NCBI GenBank assembly: GCA_945907085.1
Contig: CAMDSS010000085.1
Span: 1-7,909 of the forward strand
Length of the DNA stretch: 7,909 nt
Direction: 5' to 3'
Source: Cyanobium sp. NIES-981
GTDB taxonomy: Bacteria; Cyanobacteriota; Cyanobacteriia; PCC-6307; Cyanobiaceae
How positions within the stretch are numbered: the stretch's first letter is position 1; the number at the start of each line of letters is the position of its first letter. The position numbers and the translations under genes were made by a program. A model generated the notes under the pieces. The model did no database searches and was not told where the DNA came from. It worked only from the letters and a program-made list of their open reading frames with translations. Below are positions 1-5,534 of the stretch, piece by piece.

Positions 1-902
1 TTTACAGTAATCGGCGGCTGATTGAGGCTGGGGAAGAGCGCGGTCACAACATGCACTTTTTAAGTGTCAAAGACTGCTATATGCGACTCGATCATCTTCG
101 GCCCCAAATCCATGGCCGAGGCGGGGATGCGGTCGAGGGCTTGGATGCAATCATTCCCCGGCTACGGCCAAGCATTACTTTTTATGGTTGTGCGCTCGTT
201 AGACAGTTCAGCGCCTTAGGAGTTCCTTCCTTAAATAGCTCGGATGCCATCGCTGCGTCCCGAGATAAGTTATTCGCTTCTCAGTTGTTTATTCGCAATG
301 GCTTGAGTATGCCGCTCACGGGGTTCGCCCACTCTCCCCTGGACACGAAAGAGTTGATTGACATGGTAGGGGGAGCTCCCTTGATTGTGAAGCTTTTGGT
401 GGGTACTAAGGGGCAAGGAGTGATTTTGGCTGAAACAAACAAGGCCGCAGAAGGGGTCATCAATACCATGAAAAGCTTGAATGCAAACCTCTTGGTTCAG
501 GAATTCATCCGTGAAGCCAATGGCAGCGATCTTCGCTGCTTTGTCGTTGGAGGAAAAGTGGTAGCGGCTATTGAGAGAACCGCTGCCCCCGGAGACTACA
601 GAGCGAACTTGCATCAAGGCGGTGTCGCAAGAAAAGTCCGACTTGATTCTGGGGAGCGCAAGCTTGCTATCGCAGCATCGAGGGCATTGGGTTTAACCGT
701 TTGTGGCGTTGATATCATTCGATCGAGTCGTGGTCCTTTGTTGCTTGAGGTCAATTCAAGCCCCGGACTAGAGGGTATCGAAAAGGCAACTGAAAACAAT
801 GTTGCCGGATCAATTATTGAGGAGCTGGAGCGCCAGCTGGGCTGGAATGCCTCGACAAAGAATGTGTCGTCAAAGAATGTGCCGTCTCAACTTTCAACGT
901 AA
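1..902 (+). CDS. rimK: RimK-family ATP-grasp ligase (ribosomal protein S6 modification protein-like), 5'-partial
   Basis: RimK-type enzymes use ATP to form a peptide bond between an acyl phosphate and an amino acid; E. coli RimK adds glutamates to the C terminus of ribosomal protein S6 and can make poly-glutamate. The frame is open to the left edge (first full codon at 3), so the ATG at 51 is internal: the 16 codons before it (YSNRRLIEAGEERGHN) match the RimK N-terminus, and only about 8-12 residues seem to be missing. Numbered from M51, visible marks are IPR (35-37), the SxxAIAxSRDKL segment (63-74), the ATP-grasp glycine loop IVKLLVGTKGQGV (112-124), RCFVVG (162-167), NLHQGG (186-191), and the metal-binding end with D221, E233 and N235 in LLEVNSSPGLEG. 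A tail of about 20 residues follows the conserved core. Cellular target is unproven: related ligases (LysX, CofF) share this fold. GC content is clearly lower than in neighbouring mazG. Confidence 0.93.
   Translation, partial: YSNRRLIEAGEERGHNMHFLSVKDCYMRLDHLRPQIHGRGGDAVEGLDAIIPRLRPSITFYGCALVRQFSALGVPSLNSSDAIAASRDKLFASQLFIRNGLSMPLTGFAHSPLDTKELIDMVGGAPLIVKLLVGTKGQGVILAETNKAAEGVINTMKSLNANLLVQEFIREANGSDLRCFVVGGKVVAAIERTAAPGDYRANLHQGGVARKVRLDSGERKLAIAASRALGLTVCGVDIIRSSRGPLLLEVNSSPGLEGIEKATENNVAGSIIEELERQLGWNASTKNVSSKNVPSQLST
852..881 (+). repeat. 15-bp tandem duplication at the rimK 3' end
   Basis: Two copies of TCGNCAAAGAATGTG lie head to tail (852-866 and 867-881) and differ at one base (A versus T at the fourth position). 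They encode the near-repeat STKNV-SSKNV in the RimK tail beyond the conserved ATP-grasp core. A 15-bp unit keeps the frame, so this looks like slippage tolerated in a non-essential tail. Confidence 0.8.
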
Positions 903-906
903 ACTT

Positions 907-1815
907 TTAACTGGTTTGGCCCCTTGCTTCCGCTTTGATTTGGGCCTTGGCCTGCCGCCAGAGGCCCTCCAGATCGCGGATGCTTTTGCCCTTCAGGTCG
1001 CCACCGAGGGCGGCTTCGACCCGGGAAAAGCGATCGAGGAAGCGGTGGTTTGTGCCATCGAGGCCTGCTTCGGGGCAGATCTGGCACCAGCGCGCCACGT
1101 TTACCAGGGTGAACAGCAGATCCCCCAACTCTTCCTGGGCATGGGCCCGATCGCCGGTGGCTAGGGCTTCATCGACCGCCTCTTTAAGCTCCTCGAGCTC
1201 CTCGCCCACTTTGTCCCAAACCCCCTCGAGGGCGTCCCACTCAAAGCCTGCGGCGGCGGCTTTTTTGGAGATTGCCATCGCGCCGGCCAGGGCGCCCTGG
1301 CCGCGCACCTTGCGGGCGAGTTGGTCTGACAGCGGGCTGGCCGATGGGGTTGCTGGATGGGTTTCGGTTTCACCAGAGCGAGTCGATGTCTGTTGCTGCT
1401 CTTCTGCCTTGATGGCCTCCCAGGTTTGCCTCACCGCGTCGATGTCTTTGGCTTGCCCCCCGGCAAAGACGTGGGGGTGGCGGCGGACCAACTTGCTACT
1501 GATACCGCGGCTGATCGAGGCCAAATCAAAGCGGCCCTGCTCCTGGGCGATTTGGGCGTGGAGCACCACTTGCAGCAGGAGGTCACCGAGTTCCTCTTCC
1601 AGGTGGCGATCGTCGCCGTGGCGGATGGCATCGGCCACTTCATGGGCCTCTTCGATCACGTAGGGCACCAGGGAGGCGTGGGTTTGCTCCAGGTCCCAGG
1701 GGCAGCCCGTTTGGGGATCCCGCAGGCGGGCCACCACCTCAGCGAGCTCGCTGAGTGCTTCCAGGTTGGCGGAGGTAGCGGCGCTTTGGGAACCGTGATC
1801 GTGGGGTGCGCCCAT
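907..1815 (-). CDS. mazG: MazG nucleoside triphosphate pyrophosphohydrolase
   Basis: MazG hydrolyses (d)NTPs to the monophosphate plus pyrophosphate in the cytoplasm, removing aberrant nucleotides; in E. coli it also affects ppGpp levels. The 302-aa product has both tandem MazG domains. The first has CPWD (38-41), the metal-binding EEAHE (55-59) and EEELGD (73-78), then RRHPHVF (111-117). The second has EELEEL (205-210) and EELGD (228-232), followed by a family-typical DRFSRVE (261-267). It is longer than E. coli MazG (263 aa), mostly because of a polar linker rich in Q, T, S and P at about 138-165. The start at 1815 gives a short extension before the conserved region and has no clear Shine-Dalgarno; it lies 21 bp after the stop of the upstream DUF2227 gene, with a small hairpin between them, which suggests translational coupling. 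The 3' end converges on rimK with 4 bp between the stop codons. Confidence 0.96.
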   Translation of the reverse strand: MGAPHDHGSQSAATSANLEALSELAEVVARLRDPQTGCPWDLEQTHASLVPYVIEEAHEVADAIRHGDDRHLEEELGDLLLQVVLHAQIAQEQGRFDLASISRGISSKLVRRHPHVFAGGQAKDIDAVRQTWEAIKAEEQQQTSTRSGETETHPATPSASPLSDQLARKVRGQGALAGAMAISKKAAAAGFEWDALEGVWDKVGEELEELKEAVDEALATGDRAHAQEELGDLLFTLVNVARWCQICPEAGLDGTNHRFLDRFSRVEAALGGDLKGKSIRDLEGLWRQAKAQIKAEARGQTS

Positions 1816-1821
1816 GGTGGT

Positions 1822-1840
1822 GTGAACCAGCTGGGTTCAC
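1822..1840. promoter_or_regulatory. 7-bp perfect inverted repeat at the DUF2227-mazG junction
   Basis: GTGAACC (1822-1828) and GGTTCAC (1834-1840) are exact reverse complements with a 5-nt loop. On the minus-strand transcript the hairpin contains the TGA stop of the upstream gene and ends 6 nt before the mazG ATG, in place of a recognisable Shine-Dalgarno. There is no T-run, so it is not an intrinsic terminator. A ribosome finishing the upstream gene would melt it, so a coupling role is plausible but inferred. Confidence 0.5.
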
Positions 1841-2370
1841 CTTCTCACTTTTGAGCTGCGTTTGCGCCGACCCCGGGGCCTGAGGGCTTGTAGCGGCCGG
1901 GGCAGGCGGGGCATGGGATCGCCGTCTTGCACCAGGTGCAGCCAGCTGCTGGCCTCAATGCCCACAGCCGCGCTGACAATCAGGGGAGCGTGCTGCTGCC
2001 AGAGCTGGGCGGCACCGCGCAGGAGCATCTGGGGTGGCGGGGTGCCCACAGGTTGGAGGCAGGCGCTCACCAGCAAGATTATTCCGGCCAGATAGGCCAA
2101 GCGCAAGCTGCTGCCCAGCAGGGGGCTATGGGAGAACAGGGAGCGGTGGCTCAGGGTGCGGCGGTAGGGCCACCACAGCAGCTTTAAGACCCCCCAGCGG
2201 CGGGTGGCATTGGAGCGGGTGTCCAAATCCGGGGAGAGCAGGAGCCCGCCGATCAGAAAGCCCAGGCCGCCGCTGATGGCCCCACTGGGGCCCAGCCAGG
2301 GCCACCACAGCAGGGCAAACGGCAGGCCGAGGACCCAGGTGGCGCGGTCGTGTTGGCGGCCGCTAGCCAT
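1837..2370 (-). CDS. DUF2227-like membrane metal-binding protein
   Basis: This 177-aa protein resembles the cyanobacterial family annotated as 'metal-binding protein' (DUF2227), also reminiscent of the YdjM/DUF457 membrane-bound hydrolases. Likely metal ligands are spread along the chain: H7 in GRQHD, D48 and D50 in SPDLD, H75 and H81 in LSHRSLFSHSP, and H145 with D149 near WLHLVQD. Hydrophobic stretches at about 13-45, 91-105 and 128-142 indicate an inner-membrane protein; the C terminus (165-177) is strongly basic and probably cytoplasmic. The start overlaps the upstream acyltransferase stop by 8 bp and has AAGGTG almost touching the ATG, so coupled translation is likely. The histidine/aspartate set suggests a zinc-type hydrolase, but no reaction is established. 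The family assignment is from remembered motifs and was not searched. Confidence 0.75.
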   Translation of the reverse strand: MASGRQHDRATWVLGLPFALLWWPWLGPSGAISGGLGFLIGGLLLSPDLDTRSNATRRWGVLKLLWWPYRRTLSHRSLFSHSPLLGSSLRLAYLAGIILLVSACLQPVGTPPPQMLLRGAAQLWQQHAPLIVSAAVGIEASSWLHLVQDGDPMPRLPRPLQALRPRGRRKRSSKVRR

Positions 2371-3331
2371 TCACCTTGGTAAGGACACGCTCGGCTAGGG
2401 CACCGGTTGGCCGCAGGCGCTGGCCGGTGCCATCTCGGGGGCGCCAGCGGCGGTTGATCCAGTAGTACTGCTCGGCGTAGGCATTGATCCAGGGTTCTTG
2501 CCAGCGGCCCAGGGCCCCAGCCCGTTCTTTGAGGTCTGTCTCGGACTTGGTGGGGTGGAGGGGTTTGCCACAAATAAAACGAAAGCGCCCATCGTCTTCG
2601 CGCACATGGGCGACGGGAAAGAGGGGGCAACCTGCTTTTTGGGAGAGGACCAGGGGGCCTGGAGCCACATTGGTGTTGATGCCGAGAAAGTCAACCGATA
2701 CAGCCTGATGGCCTTTGTATAAATCAGTCATCATCACCAAGCCTTCCCCCTGACGGAGTTTCAGCAGCATCGCTTTAGCATCTCTTTGGGAGATCCAATG
2801 GCACTGGCTATTGCTGCTGCGTGCTCCATTCAAGATTGAATTGGTATAGGGATTGCGGGCGGGTCGATGGACCACCGACAGATTGTCGAGATGTTGGCTT
2901 AGCCAGCGCAAGCCCATATCCCAACAACCCAAATGGAGTGATCCCACGATGAAGCCTTGGCCTTCTTTGTGGCAGCGAAACATGTCTTCGAGGCCGTCAC
3001 CCTCAACCTGGATCAGCTCCGCCTCAACGGGCCGAATGATGGATTCCAGACAGGAGAGGAAAAAACTATCCAGCGATTGGGCTGCCAACCGTTGGCGCTG
3101 GCCCGGCGTGATCTGGTCCCCGTAGACCAGATGCAGATTGGCGGCTGCTGTTTGGATGCGCTTGGTTAATACGGGCGCCGCAAGGGTTCGGGCTATCCGA
3201 ACGCCCTGCCCCATGGTGCGGTGGGTGCGTCCCTTGAGGGCCGCGACTAACAACCGGGTGAGGCAGGCCTCGCTGTGCCATTTCAGCTTCTGAAGCCAAT
3301 CGGCTTGCTTGGTGGAACGCCTTAGGGCCAT
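2363..3331 (-). CDS. LpxL/HtrB-family lysophospholipid (lipid A lauroyl) acyltransferase-like protein
   Basis: The family transfers acyl chains from acyl-ACP to lipid acceptors; in enterobacteria LpxL acylates lipid A at the inner membrane. At 322 aa the protein is close to E. coli LpxL (306 aa). The catalytic HX4D motif is present as HLGCWD (H133, D138). Other family-like segments are RIQTAAANL (58-66), MMTDLYKG (200-207), the VDFLG...APGPLVLSQKAGCPLFPV stretch (213-240), and the C-terminal YYWINRRWRPR (289-299), which matches the usual Y-W-x-x-R-R-F/W ending. The true acceptor in a picocyanobacterium is uncertain, because their lipid A is simplified and related enzymes act on other glycolipids. 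It is the first gene of a minus-strand cluster. Its ATG lies only 26 bp from the divergent tRNA gene, so its promoter must overlap that gene; no strong Shine-Dalgarno is seen. A shorter start at 3214 would remove the N-terminal amphipathic region. Confidence 0.85.
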   Translation of the reverse strand: MALRRSTKQADWLQKLKWHSEACLTRLLVAALKGRTHRTMGQGVRIARTLAAPVLTKRIQTAAANLHLVYGDQITPGQRQRLAAQSLDSFFLSCLESIIRPVEAELIQVEGDGLEDMFRCHKEGQGFIVGSLHLGCWDMGLRWLSQHLDNLSVVHRPARNPYTNSILNGARSSNSQCHWISQRDAKAMLLKLRQGEGLVMMTDLYKGHQAVSVDFLGINTNVAPGPLVLSQKAGCPLFPVAHVREDDGRFRFICGKPLHPTKSETDLKERAGALGRWQEPWINAYAEQYYWINRRWRPRDGTGQRLRPTGALAERVLTKVNG

Positions 3332-3357
3332 CGAAGCGTGGTGTAGGTTTCGGTTTC

Positions 3358-3429
<72 letters not shown>

Positions 3430-3443
3430 TCACCTTCCCTAGA

Positions 3444-3698
3444 TCAGCCTTCGGGAAAGAGCAGGGAGGCCAGTTCGTCGGCATCCACGTCGTAGACCCG
3501 GGCCAGGCTGGTTTCGATGGCGCTGGTCACCTCTCCAGGCAGGAAACGCATGGCATTGAGGGCATCGTCGGCGATGTCATCAGTCAGCAGGGTTTCGCCC
3601 CCCAGCTTTTCGTCATTGATCACGGCCATGACCCAGCTCTGATAGGCGTACACCAGATCCGAGAACTCGAGGTCGGGGTCGTTGAAATCGAGGGCCAT
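3444..3698 (-). CDS. Small acidic conserved-looking protein, function unknown (84 aa)
   Basis: I do not recognise this protein. From the ATG at 3698 it is 84 residues with 19 D/E against 3 K/R, hence strongly acidic, soluble and probably mostly helical; it has no signal peptide or membrane segment. Acidic clusters are DFNDPDLEFSD (4-14), TDDIADD (39-45) and DVDADE (70-75). The start is chosen because AGGAG sits 9 nt upstream (3708-3712). An extension to 3893 in the same frame would run through the divergent gene's 5' end and has low-complexity, non-protein-like composition, so I reject it. It is divergent to the 162-aa gene at 3820 and converges on the tRNA gene, 14 bp away. Charge and size would fit a binding partner or anti-factor, but nothing visible supports a specific role. 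Confidence 0.8.
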   Translation of the reverse strand: MALDFNDPDLEFSDLVYAYQSWVMAVINDEKLGGETLLTDDIADDALNAMRFLPGEVTSAIETSLARVYDVDADELASLLFPEG

Positions 3699-3707
3699 GG
3701 CGGCCTG

Positions 3708-3712
3708 CTCCT
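3708..3712 (-). promoter_or_regulatory. Shine-Dalgarno deciding the 84-aa protein start
   Basis: On the minus strand AGGAG lies 9 nt before the ATG at 3698. It favours this start over the much longer in-frame extension beginning at 3893. Confidence 0.7.
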
Positions 3713-3761
3713 GTGGGGTGTACCGGTAGTTTGCCGGGTGGATAGCGATGCTGCACCCCAC
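3713..3761. promoter_or_regulatory. 8-bp inverted repeat in a divergent promoter region
   Basis: GTGGGGTG (3713-3720) and CACCCCAC (3754-3761) are exact reverse complements separated by 33 bp. The left arm abuts the Shine-Dalgarno of the minus-strand gene. The pair lies inside the 121-bp gap between the divergent starts at 3698 and 3820, where an operator or leader hairpin could sit. The GC-rich composition makes chance occurrence quite possible. Confidence 0.3.
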
Positions 3762-3819
3762 TTGGTCAGGATGGGGCTCTTTGCCGGCGGCAGCGATGGA
3801 CCAATCCCCTGGGGGCTCG

Positions 3820-4308
3820 ATGGATTCGGCGCCTTTGGAGGTCCCTCCTTTGGATCCCAGCCGGCTACAGGCCACCCTGTTTGATTTCGCCATTGCCGAA
3901 CTGGTGCGGCAGCACCGGGACAGCTTTCAGCCCCTTTGGACTGCCGAAGCCTGGGCCAAATTTCTGATCTGGCTGGCCCTCAATTGCGGTTGTTCCGGCG
4001 ATCAGCAGGGGCTGGAAGCCTTCGCCATTGCCCTGGGCCCCGTGATGACCGGCAGGATGCGCCGGGTGTTCTTTGAGCGGGAGCTGGAGGACCTGGACCT
4101 CCAGGTGATGGCTGATCCGGCTGAACAGCAGGTTTTGGTGCTGCCCATGGGGCCGGCCCTTGGAGCAATGGATCCCGTTGAGGTGGCCCAGGCGCTCGAG
4201 CGGGTGGGCCTCATGGATCGGATACCTGCCGATTCGAGTGCGTGGCAGCAACTCGATGCGGTGGTGGCGATTCCCTGGGATGGCTCAGGTGAGAAGCCTT
4301 TGACTTAA
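3820..4308 (+). CDS. Conserved-looking cyanobacterial protein of unknown function (162 aa)
   Basis: I do not recognise a named domain. From ATG 3820 the 162-aa protein is soluble-looking, with a helical, tryptophan-containing middle: SFQPLWTAEAWAKFLIWLAL (35-54), then CGCSGDQQGLEAFAIALG (56-73), then RMRRVFFERELEDLDLQVMA (79-98). These segments look like conserved protein rather than chance ORF. The C-terminal part (99-162) is rich in A, P and D and more variable in character. In-frame ATGs at 3748 and 3796 are also possible. I favour 3820 because GGGGG lies six bases before it and the upstream residues look unstructured; the start is uncertain. It is divergent from the 84-aa acidic gene and shares TTAA stop bases with the convergent Nif11 gene. 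A link between the two divergent unknown genes is only inferred from orientation. Confidence 0.75.
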   Translation: MDSAPLEVPPLDPSRLQATLFDFAIAELVRQHRDSFQPLWTAEAWAKFLIWLALNCGCSGDQQGLEAFAIALGPVMTGRMRRVFFERELEDLDLQVMADPAEQQVLVLPMGPALGAMDPVEVAQALERVGLMDRIPADSSAWQQLDAVVAIPWDGSGEKPLT

Positions 4309-4562
4309 TCAGCCAGCTCCCAAGTTTTGGCAACCCAAAGCAGCTCACCCATGTCCCAGCCGAGGTTGTCGAAGTTGCGGACGGCCAGGCTGTCGCTGGA
4401 GTCAACCAGGAGCTGGGCGAATCCCTTGACGATGGCGGCAGGGGGAAGATCGAAGCCTTGGGATTGGGCGATTTCGGCTAGCCCTGCGGCTGTGGTGACA
4501 CCCCGTAGTTGGAGATGGAGCTCTTCGTTCTCGCGAATGGCCTGCAGGAAGGCTTCTACCAT
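4305..4562 (-). CDS. Nif11-domain small protein without a recognisable leader cleavage site
   Basis: The first ~45 of 85 residues fit the Nif11 (PF07862) pattern: VEAFLQAIRENEELHLQLR (2-20), a spacer, then LAEIAQSQGFDL (28-39). In marine picocyanobacteria this domain often forms the leader of lanthipeptide precursors (prochlorosins), ending in a double-glycine-type site followed by a cysteine-rich core. Here there is no GG/GA cleavage site after the domain and no cysteine at all; residues 46-85 instead carry three tryptophans (W69, W76, W81) and end KTWELAD. It is therefore more likely a stand-alone Nif11 protein than a peptide precursor. No biosynthetic enzyme is nearby. The stop overlaps that of the convergent 162-aa gene (shared TTAA at 4305-4308). 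The start at 4562 has no clear Shine-Dalgarno and follows an AT-rich stretch (4563-4589) likely to hold its promoter. Confidence 0.8.
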   Translation of the reverse strand: MVEAFLQAIRENEELHLQLRGVTTAAGLAEIAQSQGFDLPPAAIVKGFAQLLVDSSDSLAVRNFDNLGWDMGELLWVAKTWELAD

Positions 4563-4599
4563 TGTTAACTAAGCTAATTAGATTTCACCTTAGCCACTC
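4563..4599. promoter_or_regulatory. AT-rich divergent promoter region upstream of the Nif11 gene
   Basis: Positions 4563-4589 are the most AT-rich stretch of the window and contain the palindromes GTTAAC (4564-4569) and CTAATTAG (4574-4581), with TA-rich hexamers on both strands that could serve as -10 elements. No clear -35 box is visible, so the call rests on composition and on its place between two divergent genes. Confidence 0.35.
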
Positions 4600-4648
4600 C
4601 TGACCCCCCAATGAGCCCGAGGTATCCCAGGGCACATTGGGGGGTCAG
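4600..4648. promoter_or_regulatory. Strong long hairpin (14-bp perfect inverted repeat) ahead of the membrane-protein gene
   Basis: CTGACCCCCCAATG (4600-4613) and CATTGGGGGGTCAG (4635-4648) are exact reverse complements. Inside, after one A/A mismatch (4614 and 4634), GCCC (4615-4618) pairs with GGGC (4630-4633), leaving an 11-nt loop. The right arm holds the G-run that would be the only Shine-Dalgarno-like sequence for the ATG at 4652, which would be sequestered when folded. The ATG is centred in a further 10-bp palindrome, GCCCATGGGC (4648-4657). There is no T-run on either side and both flanking genes start here, so it is not a normal terminator. A translational leader switch, operator or small mobile repeat are the alternatives. 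Confidence 0.75.
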
Positions 4649-4651
4649 CCC

Positions 4652-5503
4652 ATGGGCCCAACATTGGAAAGAATGCAACATGTGCTTGAAAGTCGCCGGC
4701 TTGCTTTTCCAATGAGTTCTCGCCGGCGTCGCCTGCGCTTGCTGCGCAGAGTGGCTTTACTCGCCTTGGCTGTGTGCGGGGCCAAAGTTGTTGTTCATCG
4801 CCTCGGGCTCGAACTCTTCAGTGTTAATCCACTGTTTACAGCCATGGTTGCGTCAACATTTTTCTTGGTGAGCTTTTTGCTCAGTGGAGTGTTGACTGAC
4901 TACAAGGAAAGTGAAAAGATTCCCGGTTTAATTGCTTCATCTCTTGAAACACTTTATCTCGAAATTCAGGGGATTCTGATCCACCATCCTGGGGTTACGA
5001 TTGATGCTGAGGCTCGAGCCCTGGTTGGGCTTGGCCGGGTAGTGCATTCTTGGATGATTGAGAGAATCACCACCCAGGAGGTTTATGCTTGTTATTGGAA
5101 CACCCACGGTCAGATCGTTAGGGCTTCTACCTATCTCTCTTCGTCCACCCTGCAAGGGCGATTGATGAGCGAGATGTCTGCGCTGTTGTCCCAGGTTAAT
5201 CGGGTCCAGGTGATTCGTGAGACAAACTTCGTGCCTCTGGTGAATTGGATGGCGGATATTGCAGCCTTGTTTCTTTGTGGAGGTCTCGTCTTTCAACGCT
5301 CATCGTCGATGGTTGAATCAGTGTTCTTCCTGTTTGTGCTGACTTTTTTGCTGGTTTTTTTGAAGAAGCTTATTGATGACATCGACAATCCTTTTGGCTG
5401 GGTTGATCCCAATTCCGCTGAGGATGTCTCCCTCGATGTTCTTGAGCTTGCCTTGAGGCGTCTCGAGCAGGCTCTGCCCCAGGCCCACGAGGGCTCCCTT
5501 TGA
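4652..5503 (+). CDS. Four-helix membrane protein, bestrophin/DUF4239-like (tentative)
   Basis: From ATG 4652 the protein is 283 aa. A basic N-terminus (SSRRRRLRLLRR, 22-33) precedes TM1 (about 32-50); TM2 is about 62-83, followed by TDYKESEKIP (82-91); then a soluble segment of about 110 residues, TM3 (about 199-216) and TM4 (about 222-240), ending in IDDIDNPFGW (241-250). Two hairpins of helices around a cytoplasmic domain, with an acidic-NPFG motif right after TM4, resemble bestrophin-type or DUF4239 anion channels, but the family is not confirmed. Possible starts are TTG 4637 (inside the hairpin, unlikely), ATG 4652, ATG 4673 (with GGAAAGA just before it) and ATG 4712. GC content is much lower than in valS, which begins 31 bp downstream and may be co-transcribed. 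It is divergent from the Nif11 gene. Confidence 0.8.
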   Translation: MGPTLERMQHVLESRRLAFPMSSRRRRLRLLRRVALLALAVCGAKVVVHRLGLELFSVNPLFTAMVASTFFLVSFLLSGVLTDYKESEKIPGLIASSLETLYLEIQGILIHHPGVTIDAEARALVGLGRVVHSWMIERITTQEVYACYWNTHGQIVRASTYLSSSTLQGRLMSEMSALLSQVNRVQVIRETNFVPLVNWMADIAALFLCGGLVFQRSSSMVESVFFLFVLTFLLVFLKKLIDDIDNPFGWVDPNSAEDVSLDVLELALRRLEQALPQAHEGSL

Positions 5504-5507
5504 GACC

Positions 5508-5525
5508 ATGGGTTCGAAGCCCTGA
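5508..5525 (+). other. Five-codon mini-ORF in the valS leader
   Basis: ATG at 5508 opens MGSKP followed by TGA (5523-5525). It is in the same frame as the valS GTG at 5535, with three codons between the TGA and that start. It contains no valine codon, so classical valine attenuation is not supported. No Shine-Dalgarno is evident; it may be chance. Confidence 0.3.
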
Positions 5526-5534
5526 GCTCTCGCC

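Noticed and set aside
942..967. GGGCCT/AGGCCC inverted repeat as a rimK terminator
   Set aside because: It lies inside the conserved mazG C-terminal coding region, has a 14-nt loop and no T-run.
935..1854. Plus-strand open frames of 242 and 165 codons over mazG
   Set aside because: They lie opposite a clear two-domain MazG; the first is a serine/arginine/tryptophan-rich translation typical of antisense GC-rich DNA.
3699..3893. N-terminal extension of the 84-aa protein to an ATG at 3893
   Set aside because: It overlaps the divergent gene's coding start, looks low-complexity, and the ATG at 3698 has a proper Shine-Dalgarno.
4600..4648. Hairpin as an intrinsic terminator
   Set aside because: There is no T-run on either strand, and both neighbouring genes begin, rather than end, next to it.
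4637..4651. TTG start for the membrane protein inside the hairpin
   Set aside because: It would place the start codon in the right arm of a 14-bp stem with no ribosome site; ATG 4652 or 4673 is more plausible.
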